Below are positions 16,899-25,461 of a DNA stretch of 46,483 nucleotides, one piece after another. Each line of letters starts with the position of its first letter. The first letter of the stretch is position 1. The notes under the pieces were generated by a model. That model searched no databases. It worked only from the letters and a program-made list of their open reading frames with translations, and was not told the origin of the DNA. The stretch spans positions 1-46,483 of the forward strand of contig JACRJY010000130.1 of NCBI GenBank assembly GCA_016235585.1, in the 5' to 3' direction. This DNA is from Verrucomicrobiota bacterium (GTDB lineage Bacteria > Verrucomicrobiota > Verrucomicrobiia > Limisphaerales > JACRJY01). The translations under genes and the position numbers were made by a program.

Positions 16899-18746
16899 AT
16901 GCGTGCTGTTCGTTTGCTTCTTCTCTCGGTGGTCTGCCCGGTTCTCGCGGCCTTTGCCCAGGACAAGGTGACGTTCGACGATCACGTTCTCCCGATCTTC
17001 CGCAACGCCTGTCTGAAGTGCCACAACCCCGACAAGCTCAAGGGTGACCTCGACCTCACCACGGTCGCCGCCCTGCTCAAGGGCGGCGGCTCCGGGCCGG
17101 GCGCGATCAGCGGCGATCCTTCGGGCAGCAAGCTCCTCAAGGTCATCACGCACGACGACGAGATGAAGATGCCATCGGAGTCCTCGAAGCTCCCCGACAA
17201 GGAAATCGACCTCATCCGCAAATGGATCGCGGGCGGGCTGCTGGAGAACTCCGGCAGCAAGGCCATCCCCGCCAGCCGGCCCAAGGTGGATCTCTACCTC
17301 AATGTGGTCGCGCTGGGCAAGCCCGACGGCCCGCCGCCGATGCCCGGCGAATTGTCCATCGAGGCCGAAGTCCGTCCCGCGCGTGGCACGCCGCTCACCG
17401 CGCTGGCCGCCAGCCCGTGGGCGCCGCTTGCTGCCATCGGCGCGCCCCGTCAGGTTGTCCTCTATCACACCGGAACCCGCGAACTGCTCGGCGTGCTGCC
17501 GTTCTTCGAGGGCTTCCCCGTGGACTTGAAATTCAGCCGCAACGGCAGGCTCCTGCTCGCGGGCGGCGGCCACGCCGGCAAGTCCGGCAAGGTCGTCGTC
17601 TGGGACATCGCGACCGGCGACCGCATCATCGCCGTCGGCGACGACGAGTTTGACGCCGTGCAGGCGGCGGACATCAGCCCCGACCAGAAATGGATCGCCC
17701 TCGGCGGGCAGAGCCGGCTGGTGAAGATTTATTCCACGAAGACCGGCGAACTGGAGCACAAGAAAAAGAAGCACACCGACTGGGTGACGGCGATGGAATT
17801 CAGTCCCGACAACCAGCACCTCGCCACCGCCGACCGCAATGGCGGCATCACCGTCTGGGAGACCGCCACCGGCCAGGAAGTCATCACGTTCGCCGGGCAC
17901 AAGGCGGCGGTGAACGGCCTGGCTTGGCGGCCCGATTCCACGATGCTCGCCTCCGCCAGTGAGGACGGCACGGTGAAGATTTGGAAAACTTCCGACAACC
18001 AGTCCATCCGCAGCATCACCGCGCACGACAAGGGCGTGCTCTCCGTCCATTACGCGATGGATGGCCGCCTCGTCACCGCCGGGCGCGACAACAAGGTCGT
18101 CATCTGGAACAAGGGCGAAAAGGCGGCGACCTTCCCCGACACCAACGCCTTGCCGGTGCGGGCGCGGTTCACCGGTGCGGGCACGCAGCTCCTCGTGTCG
18201 GATTTCACCGGGCGCGTCAAATTGTGGAATGCCGAAAGCGGCAAGCCGGCCGGAGAACTGGACGCTTATCCGCCGCCCCTCGCCGAGCGGCTGGCGCGGG
18301 CGCAAAAATCGTTGAGCGAGGCGCTCGTGGCCGGCGATGCCACGGCGGCGGACGCGGCCCGCGCGAACGTCGAAAAGCTCAAAGTTGCGCAGGCCAGTGC
18401 CGCGCTGCACCGCGCCAAGACCGACCTCGCGCAGAACAAGGCGGGACACGAACGGCTCGTCGCCGAGGCCGCTGCCGCAAAGGAATCGGTGGAAAAGCTT
18501 GGCAAGGAAATCGCCGAGGCGAAAAAATCCTCGCCGAAGACAAAGACCGAGAAGGACGAACTCGCCAAGAAGCTCAAGAAACTTTCCGACCGGCAAAAGC
18601 TGGCGCAGACCAAGTCCGCCGCCGCCAAGTCCGCCGCTGACAAGCTTGCCCGCGAAATCGCCGCCGCGCAGTCGCGCGTGGACAAGCTCGCCGCCGCGCA
18701 GCAGCGCGCCAAAACCGCCTCGCCCGCCAAGTCCGCCCGGCTCTGA
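16899..18746 (+). CDS. Cytochrome c-type domain plus WD40 repeats and coiled coil
   Basis: A 615-residue exported protein. After the signal peptide (LLLLSVVCPVLAAFA) there is a planctomycete-type cytochrome c domain with heme motif CLKCH (C38-H42) and a distal Met candidate in DEMKMPSESS. From about residue 165 to 450 come WD40-type repeats, clearest in TDWVTAMEFSPDNQHLATAD and AAVNGLAWRPDSTMLASASE. Residues about 455-610 are Ala/Lys/Glu-rich heptads, a long coiled coil. The domain order suggests an envelope-anchored electron-transfer or scaffold protein partnering with the DUF1549/DUF1553 protein 29 bases upstream; this is inference. It ends the four-gene run. The 32 bases to the converging amidohydrolase hold only a weak GGGGC/GCCCC pair. 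Confidence 0.9.
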   Translation: MRAVRLLLLSVVCPVLAAFAQDKVTFDDHVLPIFRNACLKCHNPDKLKGDLDLTTVAALLKGGGSGPGAISGDPSGSKLLKVITHDDEMKMPSESSKLPDKEIDLIRKWIAGGLLENSGSKAIPASRPKVDLYLNVVALGKPDGPPPMPGELSIEAEVRPARGTPLTALAASPWAPLAAIGAPRQVVLYHTGTRELLGVLPFFEGFPVDLKFSRNGRLLLAGGGHAGKSGKVVVWDIATGDRIIAVGDDEFDAVQAADISPDQKWIALGGQSRLVKIYSTKTGELEHKKKKHTDWVTAMEFSPDNQHLATADRNGGITVWETATGQEVITFAGHKAAVNGLAWRPDSTMLASASEDGTVKIWKTSDNQSIRSITAHDKGVLSVHYAMDGRLVTAGRDNKVVIWNKGEKAATFPDTNALPVRARFTGAGTQLLVSDFTGRVKLWNAESGKPAGELDAYPPPLAERLARAQKSLSEALVAGDATAADAARANVEKLKVAQASAALHRAKTDLAQNKAGHERLVAEAAAAKESVEKLGKEIAEAKKSSPKTKTEKDELAKKLKKLSDRQKLAQTKSAAAKSAADKLAREIAAAQSRVDKLAAAQQRAKTASPAKSARL

Positions 18747-18778
18747 TCGGGGCCGTTTTTTTCTGCGCGGCAGCGCCC

Positions 18779-19612
18779 CTACCCCCCGCGCCGCAGGTAA
18801 AAGCGCGCCGCGTTCCCGCCGAAGATTTTATCCCGCGCGGCGGCGGGCAGCGACGCGAGGTGGCCGCGCGCGAGGCCGAAGACCCGGCCGTAGGTTCCCG
18901 CGAGCCGGCACACCGGCCAGTCCGAGCCGAACATCAGCCGCTCCGCGCCGAACGCGGCGAGCGCCACGTCGAGATACGGGCGGAAGTCTTTTTTTTTCCA
19001 CGCCGTCCAGTCCGCCTCGGTGACGAGGCCGGAGATTTTGGCCATCACATTCGGGTGGCGGGCCAGTTCGGTGATCTGTTCGCGCCACGGGGAAATCGTC
19101 CCGGCCTTGATGGGCGGCTTGGCGAGGTGGTCGAGGACGAAGGGTTGATGGGGAAATTTTCGAGCCAGCCGGATGGCGGCGGGGAGCTGCCGCGGATAGA
19201 TGAGAATGTCGTAGTTCAGTTTGAACCGGGCGAGCTGGCCGATGCCCCGGAGAAAATCATGCCGCATCATGAAGTCGTCATCCGGCTCGTCCTGCACGAC
19301 GTGGCGCACGCCGACGAACTTCGGGTGCCGCGCGAATTCGGCGAGCTGCTGCTCCACGGTCTTCGCGCGCAAATCCACCCAGCCGACGACGCCCTGGATG
19401 AACGGGTGCGCGTCGGCGAGGCCGAGCAGGAAATTGTTTTCTTCCCGGCTCTGCCGCGCCTGGACGGCGATGCAGCCGTCAATCCCCGCGCGGGCCAGCA
19501 GGGGCTTGAGGTGCGGGGGAAGGTGATCACGGCGGAGGGGCCAGCCGCGCTTCATCCACGGATATTCCGGCGCGCGGTATTTCCAGAAATGCTGGTGGGC
19601 GTCGAGTTTCAT
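18779..19612 (-). CDS. Amidohydrolase of the fuconolactonase type
   Basis: A 277-residue TIM-barrel amidohydrolase (amidohydro_2, COG3618), the family of L-fuconolactonase and related sugar lactonases. The N-terminal DAHQHFW carries the metal-site HxH, and the C-terminal LMFGSDWPVC carries the conserved Asp. Other landmarks are VGWVDLRA, FVGVRHVVQDEP and PFVLDHLAKPPI. No signal peptide is present, so it is cytosolic. ATG 19612 (MKLDAHQHFW) is chosen because it places the barrel motif at the start, as usual; ATG 19630 would add six residues. It is likely to hydrolyse a deoxy-sugar lactone such as fuconolactone, which would suit the sulfatase neighbourhood, but the substrate is inferred. Confidence 0.88.
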   Translation of the reverse strand: MKLDAHQHFWKYRAPEYPWMKRGWPLRRDHLPPHLKPLLARAGIDGCIAVQARQSREENNFLLGLADAHPFIQGVVGWVDLRAKTVEQQLAEFARHPKFVGVRHVVQDEPDDDFMMRHDFLRGIGQLARFKLNYDILIYPRQLPAAIRLARKFPHQPFVLDHLAKPPIKAGTISPWREQITELARHPNVMAKISGLVTEADWTAWKKKDFRPYLDVALAAFGAERLMFGSDWPVCRLAGTYGRVFGLARGHLASLPAAARDKIFGGNAARFYLRRGG

Positions 19613-19673
19613 CGCTGGCCGGCAATTCATTCAGAGGGCGAAGGACGGTCGCGGATGACGCGGTCGCGGCGCG

Positions 19674-22600
19674 TCACGGCTTGGTCAGCCGGTAGAACTT
19701 GCCATTGCTGCCGATGGTGTCGGTGAGGGTGAAGCGCCCGCCGAGGTTGACCGGCGTGCCGCCGAGCGTGCTCCACGAGGCCAGGTTCGTGCTGGCCTGG
19801 GGAACCCAGCCGGAGATCGTGGCGGGCCAGGAGAGGGTGGCGGTGTTGTTGGTGCGGGCCACCGTGAGGGTGCTGGCGGCGGCGGAGGGGAGCACGGTGA
19901 CGCGGAAGGTGTTGGTGCTGGAGTTGATGCCGCCGTTGGCGGTGCCGCCGGTGTCACCGAAGATGACGGAAATGGTGGCGGTGCCGAACGCGTTGACGAC
20001 CGGGGTGAAGGTGATCTGCGCGGTGCTGCCGCCCGTCACGTGGGTGATGGAGGGCGTGGGAACCAGGCCGGGGTTGCCGGACGTGACGGCGCGGGAGTTC
20101 ACCACGAAAGCGCCGTCACCGGGCGGCCCCGAAGCGATGCCGGTGACGAAGAACGTGATGGCCTGTCCGCCCGCGCTTTCGTCGAGCAGGAAATTTGCGA
20201 GGGGGTCAATGATCGGCGGGTCGTTCACCGCAGTCACCACGACGGAAAAGGAGTTCGTCACCGCCGCAATGCCGCCGTTGGCGGTGCCGCCGTCGTCGGC
20301 CACCACGACGGTGAGGGTGGCGGTGCCGTTGGCGTTGGTGACGGTGGCGAAGCTCAATTCGCCGGTGGACTGGCCGTTGGTGTAGAGGATGGCGGGATTG
20401 GGAATCAACGCCGGGTTGCTGGAACTGGCGGTGACGGTCAGGGTCTGGCTGGCTTCATTCGTCGCCCCCGCTGAAATGCCGGACAACGCGATGAACTGCG
20501 GGCCGGCGTCCTCCAGAATGGTGCGGTTGGTAAGGCTGGCCGAGGTGAGCGTGGGGCGGTCGTTCACCGGGAGCACGGTGACGAGAAACGTGTTGGTGGT
20601 CGAATCCACGCCCCCATCGGCGGTGCCGCCGGTGTCCGAGAGGATGACGGTGACGGTGGCCGTGCCGAAGTTGTTGTTGACGGGGGTGAAGCGCAACGTG
20701 CCGGTGGCCGCCGGGCTGACGTAAGTGACCGCCACGCCGGTGAGCAGGTTCGTGTCGCTGGCGAAAACGGCAAAGGTCAGGGCTTGTGACTCGTTGGCGG
20801 CCCCGGGGCCGATGCCGGCGAGGCTCACGGTGCGCAGGCCGGAATCCTCGTTCACGGTGAGGTTGGTGAGGTTGGTGAGCACGGGCGGATCGTTCACCGT
20901 CGTCACGACGATGACGAACGTGTTGGTCGCGGCGTCTTTGGCGCCGCCCGCAGTGCCGCCGTCGTCCCGGGCGATCACGGTGATCGTGGTGGTGCCGCTG
21001 GCGTTCGAGGCGGGGGTGAAGGTCAGGACGCCCTCGGTGTCCAGGCTGTTGTAGGCGATGACGGGATGCGGCACGAGCGCGGTGCTGCTGGAGGTGGCGG
21101 TGATGGTGACTTCCTGGAATTCGTCGCCGCCGGCGGAAATGCCGGTGAGAGTGATGTCGTTCGCCCCGGAGTCTTCCAGCACGGTCAGGCCGGCGATGGG
21201 ATCGAGGGTGGGGGCGTCGTTCATTTCGTTGATGGTGACAAAGAACGAACGGATGAGGGTGTTGATGCCGCCATTGGCGGTGCCGCCGGTGTCGGAAACC
21301 GTGATGGTGATGGCGGCGGCACCGTTGGCATTGGTCTGCGGGGCGAAGGTCAAAGTGCCGGTGGCCGCGCCGTTGGTGTAAGTGATGATCGGATCGGACA
21401 AAAGCCCGGTGTCGCTGGAAACGGCGGTGATGGTGACGGTCTGGCCGGTTTCGTCCGGCGCGCCGGGGCCGATGCCGGTGAGATTGATGACTTGCGGGCC
21501 GGCGTCCTCGTTGATGGTGCGGTCGGCGATCACGGCCAGCGTCGGCGGCACGTTGGCGGGCAGGAAAGTGAGGTTGAGGTCAACATTGCCGGCGGCACCA
21601 TCAAATCCATCCACGGCGATCTGGTAGGTCACCCCCGCCGGGGTGAGGAAGGTGACCTGGCTGTTTTTGTCAAAGGGCAGGCTGGGCTCGTCGTCGCTGG
21701 AGGCGGTCAGCACAAAGGTGTTGAAAGCCGTTGAACTGTTGGTGTAGACGGCCAGCACGGTGTCGAAGTCGCTGCCGGACGTGTTGATGGTGACGAAGCC
21801 GCTGAAGGGCGCCGTCCAGGTCCACCACACCGACGCCCCCCCCAGGTCGCCGGGGTCGGGACTGTGGACGGGCTCGCCGGTCTGCTTGGTCGCGCGCAGG
21901 CTCGTGCCGCGGGCCTGGATGTTGGTGCCGGAAAGCGCGATCCGGCCGGGAAAGGAATTGTTGTCCGCCGCCACGGTGAGGACGATTTCCCCGACATCGG
22001 CCAGCTCGCCGGTTCCGGAGAAGTCATTGCCGTCCACGTTGATGTAGTAGGTCTGGTTGGAGGTGGCGGAAAAGGTGACAAAACTGGTGGAGGCGAGCAG
22101 ATTCGTGTCGTCGTTGTTGCTGGCCCGCTGGGTGAGTGTGGCAAAAGTGGCGTTGGTGGAGACGCTCGTGAAGACCGTCAGGATCGAATCCAGGGAGCTG
22201 CCGGCGGTGGAAATTTTGACGTTGGTGTTCGTGGGGGCCGTCCAGCTCCACCAGACGGATTTCGCGGCAATGTTGGTGACGCCGGGCGTGTCGTCGGGGC
22301 GGTAGTCCAGCTCGCCGGCTTCCCTGCCCGCGCCCATGTTCCAGTTGGTGGAGCGGGCGCCCAGGCCGGCGAGGACGACGCGGTTGGTGAAGTTATCGTT
22401 GTTGGCAAAGATGCGGAGCACGACGCTGCCGGTCATGCCATTGGTCGCCAGCGCCCCGTCCACCGCGATGCGATAGGCGGTGCCGGCGGTGGCGTTGAAG
22501 GCAAGGTAGCTCCATTTGTCCTGGATGAATTCGTCGGTTTGATCGTTGTTGAATGCCACGGATGAGAGGTTCGTCACGGAAGCGCCGGTGTAGACCGCCA

Positions 22601-22895
22601 GCAGCGTGTCCATCGCCCCGCCCCCGGTGAGGGTGCTGCCGAAGGTGAACATTTTCACCGGGCCGCTGGTGGGCGCAATCCATGTCCACCAGACCGACGC
22701 GCCGCCGGCGTTGCCCGCGTGGCTGGGTTCGCCCGGCTCCTTTGTCGCGCCGACGTTGGAGGCGGTGATCGTGAGGTTGAAGTTGCTGACGACGAGGCTG
22801 TTTGCAAAATCGTCATTCGCCGGCGCAGCGGCCGCCGCCGGGGTGAACCAACCCAGGAGGACGAATACCGGCAGCCACAGCGACGTTTTTCCCAT
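19674..22895 (-). CDS. Large secreted repeat protein
   Basis: A 1073-residue secreted protein. After a signal peptide ending near PAAAAA there are three copies of a domain marked by GEPxHA...GGxSVWWTW (around residues 57-72, 210 and 350), a PPC-like beta domain. From about 445 follow five repeats of roughly 105 residues, each opening with ND(A/P/R)P and an EDSG/EDAG box and closing with DxGGTANGG or a variant; these resemble cadherin-like or VCBS-type Ca-binding Ig repeats. The C-terminus has LSWPATISGW, STNLASWSTLG and the end FYRLTKP, a module common at the C-terminus of verrucomicrobial secreted proteins. It is probably a surface adhesin or matrix protein. No catalytic motif was seen. It lies alone on the minus strand, 61 bases upstream of the amidohydrolase. 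Confidence 0.87.
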   Translation of the reverse strand: MGKTSLWLPVFVLLGWFTPAAAAAPANDDFANSLVVSNFNLTITASNVGATKEPGEPSHAGNAGGASVWWTWIAPTSGPVKMFTFGSTLTGGGAMDTLLAVYTGASVTNLSSVAFNNDQTDEFIQDKWSYLAFNATAGTAYRIAVDGALATNGMTGSVVLRIFANNDNFTNRVVLAGLGARSTNWNMGAGREAGELDYRPDDTPGVTNIAAKSVWWSWTAPTNTNVKISTAGSSLDSILTVFTSVSTNATFATLTQRASNNDDTNLLASTSFVTFSATSNQTYYINVDGNDFSGTGELADVGEIVLTVAADNNSFPGRIALSGTNIQARGTSLRATKQTGEPVHSPDPGDLGGASVWWTWTAPFSGFVTINTSGSDFDTVLAVYTNSSTAFNTFVLTASSDDEPSLPFDKNSQVTFLTPAGVTYQIAVDGFDGAAGNVDLNLTFLPANVPPTLAVIADRTINEDAGPQVINLTGIGPGAPDETGQTVTITAVSSDTGLLSDPIITYTNGAATGTLTFAPQTNANGAAAITITVSDTGGTANGGINTLIRSFFVTINEMNDAPTLDPIAGLTVLEDSGANDITLTGISAGGDEFQEVTITATSSSTALVPHPVIAYNSLDTEGVLTFTPASNASGTTTITVIARDDGGTAGGAKDAATNTFVIVVTTVNDPPVLTNLTNLTVNEDSGLRTVSLAGIGPGAANESQALTFAVFASDTNLLTGVAVTYVSPAATGTLRFTPVNNNFGTATVTVILSDTGGTADGGVDSTTNTFLVTVLPVNDRPTLTSASLTNRTILEDAGPQFIALSGISAGATNEASQTLTVTASSSNPALIPNPAILYTNGQSTGELSFATVTNANGTATLTVVVADDGGTANGGIAAVTNSFSVVVTAVNDPPIIDPLANFLLDESAGGQAITFFVTGIASGPPGDGAFVVNSRAVTSGNPGLVPTPSITHVTGGSTAQITFTPVVNAFGTATISVIFGDTGGTANGGINSSTNTFRVTVLPSAAASTLTVARTNNTATLSWPATISGWVPQASTNLASWSTLGGTPVNLGGRFTLTDTIGSNGKFYRLTKP

Positions 22896-22964
22896 ACAGC
22901 AATTCGCCGTAGCTAATCACACCCGCCAGTGAAACACAAGCCGCAAGGCGTTAAGGGAAAGACC

Positions 22965-24317
22965 CTATTGACCATTTGCCGCCCTGTCCGGCTCCCCGGC
23001 GGGCGCGGCGCGGGTGAGCTTGAGCCGCCCGATGCGCGGGCCGTCCATCTCCTCGACGCGCAGTTCAAACCGCCCCACGGCCAGCGTGTCGCCGGTCTTG
23101 GCGAAGCCGCCGAGCCGCTGTGTCACCCAGCCGCTCGTGGTGGTGACGCCCTCCGCCGCGAGCGGCTCGCCGACCAGTTCCTCCAGTTCGTGCAGCGGCA
23201 GGTTGCCGGCCACGTCCCACACGTCCGTGCCCGTGGCGGTGAGCAGCGGCTTTTCCTGGTCGAACTCGTCCTGAATCTGGCCGACCAGCTCCTCCAAAAT
23301 GTTTTCCAGCGTCACCATGCCGGTCGTGCCGCCGTATTCGTCCACCACGATGGCGAAGTGCAGTTTGCGTTCGAGGAAAAGCTGGAGCAGCCGTTCGAGC
23401 CGCGCCGTCTCTGGCACGTAAATAAGCTTCCGCGCCGCCGCCGCGAGGTCGCCGCCCGTCCGCGCCTTGTGCCGCTGGGCGAACAAATCCTTGAAATGAA
23501 TCACGCCGTGCGTGCGGTCGAGGTCGCCGCCCTCGCACAGGGGGAAACGCGAGTAGCGCGTCTTCTCCGCGACCTCCAGGCACTCGGCGATGCTGGCGTG
23601 CGTGTCGAGGGCCGTGATTTCCTGCCGCGGGCGCATCACCTGCCGCACGATGCGCCGCTGGAGATCGAGCGCGTTGAGCACGAGGTCGCGGCCCAGCTTC
23701 GTCCCGCCCGCGCGGCGCTGGGCGGCGGCGAAGAGCAGCCGCAGCTCCTCCTCCGAATGCGCGCCCTCGCCCTCGTGCGCCGGGGCGATGCCCGCCTGCC
23801 GCAGCAGCCAGAGCGAACTGTGGTTGAGAGTCCAGATGACGGGATAGGCCGAGTAGAAAAACCATTTCAGCGGATACGCCAGCCAGAGCGCCGTGGGCAG
23901 GGGGTGCTTGATGGCGAAGGATTTTGGCGCCATCTCCCCGACGACAATGTGCAGGAAGGTGATGACCGAGAACCCCACGGCGAACGACACCGTGTGCCGC
24001 GCCCCCTCCGAGGTGACATCGAGCCAGCGGAACACCGGCGCCAGCAAGTCCGCAAAAATCGGCTCGCCCACCCACCCCAGGCCCAGGCTCGCCAGCGTGA
24101 TGCCCACCTGCGCCGCGCTCAAGTAGGCGTCGAGATTGTGAATGAGGTGCCGGGCCAGCGTTGCGCGGCGGTGCCCCCGGAGAATCAGCGGGTCGAGCTG
24201 CGTGTCGCGCACCTTCACGAGCGCGAATTCCGCCGCGACGAAGAAGCCGTTCAGCCCCACCAGCACCAGCACGGCGAGGATTTTCCACGCGACGGCGAAG
24301 ATCGCGTCCCAGTTCAC
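22965..24317 (-). CDS. CNNM/CorC-type transporter with CBS pair (copy 1)
   Basis: A 450-residue membrane protein of the CNNM/HlyC-CorC family, linked to Mg2+ or other divalent-cation export. The N-terminal DUF21/CNNM region (about 10-190) has four hydrophobic segments, beginning ILAVLVLVGLNGFFVAAEFA and including FLHIVVGEMAPKSFAI. A CBS pair follows (about 215-340; VRQVMRPRQEITAL, then FAIVVDEYGGTTGMVTLENI), then the CorC_HlyC domain (about 355-440). The start is GTG at 24317 and overlaps the stop of the upstream copy by four bases (GTGA), so the two are translationally coupled. It is the last gene of a three-paralogue run. The cation cannot be predicted. Confidence 0.93.
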   Translation of the reverse strand: MNWDAIFAVAWKILAVLVLVGLNGFFVAAEFALVKVRDTQLDPLILRGHRRATLARHLIHNLDAYLSAAQVGITLASLGLGWVGEPIFADLLAPVFRWLDVTSEGARHTVSFAVGFSVITFLHIVVGEMAPKSFAIKHPLPTALWLAYPLKWFFYSAYPVIWTLNHSSLWLLRQAGIAPAHEGEGAHSEEELRLLFAAAQRRAGGTKLGRDLVLNALDLQRRIVRQVMRPRQEITALDTHASIAECLEVAEKTRYSRFPLCEGGDLDRTHGVIHFKDLFAQRHKARTGGDLAAAARKLIYVPETARLERLLQLFLERKLHFAIVVDEYGGTTGMVTLENILEELVGQIQDEFDQEKPLLTATGTDVWDVAGNLPLHELEELVGEPLAAEGVTTTSGWVTQRLGGFAKTGDTLAVGRFELRVEEMDGPRIGRLKLTRAAPAGEPDRAANGQ

Positions 24318-25300
24318 AGCGCCACCTCCCCGAACACCGCCTTGAGCACGTCCTCCAGGCAGAGGATGCCCGACTCGCGCCCGTCGGCGCGCAGCACCAC
24401 GGCCATCCGCAGGCCGCTCTTTTGAATCCGCTGCAGCGCCTCCTCCAGCCGCATCTCCTCCGGCAGGAACGGCGCGGGCTTCACGTAGTCGCCCGCCGCG
24501 CGCTGCGGATCAAAGTCCGCCTGATACAGCAGCGTCTTGATGCTGGTGATGCCGGTGATTTTTTTTCGGCCCGCGATTTCATCCCACACCGGCAGGCGGG
24601 TGAGATGGTTTTCATGGCAGAGCCGCAGCACTTCCGTCATCGGCGTGCGCGCGCCAATGCTGACGATTTTCTCCAGCGGCACCATCACCTGCCGCACGGT
24701 GAGCTGCTGCAAGTCGAGCACGCGGTTGATCATCGCACGCTCCTCGGAGGTGAAGTCCTGCGCGGACTCCTGCATGACGCGGCGCAGCTCGTCGCGGCCG
24801 GTGAAGAGGTGGCCGGTGAAAATTTTTCCACCTGTCCAGCGCAGCAAGGTGTCCGCGAGCCGTGCGAGCAGCCACACCAGCGGCGCAAGCGCCCCATGAG
24901 CCAGCCGGAACGGCCGCGCCAGCGCGAGGCACAGGCGGTTGGGAAACCGGCGGAACAGCGTCTTCGGCAGCAAATCGCACAGGACGTAAAACAGGAACAC
25001 CACCACGATGAACAGCGCGAATTCAACCCACGGATTCAGACGCAAACCGTCGTGCAGCACGATGACCAGCACCGCCACGACGGCGAAGTTCGCCAGCGTG
25101 TTGCCCACGAGGATCGTCCAGAGAAAATCCTCCGGCTTCTCCAGGAATTCATGGAGGATTTTTGCGCGCGGCTGGCCGCGCCGCACCAGTTGGCGCACGC
25201 GCAGCCGGCTCAAGGCAAACACGCCCGCCTCCATGCCGGACAGCAGGAACGACGTGCCCAGGCACACGGCGAGAAACGGGAGCAGCCACGTCCAGTTCAT
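24314..25300 (-). CDS. CNNM-type protein lacking the CorC_HlyC domain (copy 2)
   Basis: A 328-residue CNNM-family membrane protein. The DUF21 region starts WLLPFLAVCLGTSFLLSGMEAG and contains LVGNTLANFAVVAV and VLCDLLPKTLF. A CBS pair follows (VRQVMVPLEKIVSI, then MAVVLRADGRESGILCLEDV) and the chain ends at once, so the C-terminal CorC_HlyC domain found in copies 1 and 3 is absent. Start ATG 25300 is supported by AAAGGAGG three bases upstream; the frame is open to 25342 but that part lies in the foldback repeat. It overlaps copy 1 by four bases. The short form may work as a heterodimer with its neighbour, which is inference. Confidence 0.92.
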   Translation of the reverse strand: MNWTWLLPFLAVCLGTSFLLSGMEAGVFALSRLRVRQLVRRGQPRAKILHEFLEKPEDFLWTILVGNTLANFAVVAVLVIVLHDGLRLNPWVEFALFIVVVFLFYVLCDLLPKTLFRRFPNRLCLALARPFRLAHGALAPLVWLLARLADTLLRWTGGKIFTGHLFTGRDELRRVMQESAQDFTSEERAMINRVLDLQQLTVRQVMVPLEKIVSIGARTPMTEVLRLCHENHLTRLPVWDEIAGRKKITGITSIKTLLYQADFDPQRAAGDYVKPAPFLPEEMRLEEALQRIQKSGLRMAVVLRADGRESGILCLEDVLKAVFGEVAL

Positions 25301-25320
25301 GCGCCTCCTTTCGCGGTCTG

Positions 25321-25461
25321 TTTTAAGCCACGGATGGAACACGGATTAAACACGGATGCAGAACTGGGGCGCAGGCCGTTGATTGCCCGCTGGCCAGCAG
25401 CAACGCTAGCTCCGCTCCGGTTCTTATCTGTGTTCAATCTGTGTTTCATCTGTGGCTAAAA
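25321..25461. repeat. Foldback repeat between CNNM copies 3 and 2
   Basis: The left arm (25321-25358) is a run of TTTTAAGCCACGGATGGAAC and two further ACGGAT units; the right arm (25426-25461) is its inverse with a few base changes (ATCTGTG units ending TGTGGCTAAAA). Units of about 11-12 bases recur three times per arm. The unique spacer is about 67 bases. The right arm overlaps the last codons of CNNM copy 3 and provides its TGA stop. Confidence 0.8.

Noticed and set aside
18749..18779. Terminator between the WD40 protein and the amidohydrolase
   Set aside because: Only a five-base GGGGC/GCCCC pair with a T-run in the loop; not a convincing intrinsic terminator.
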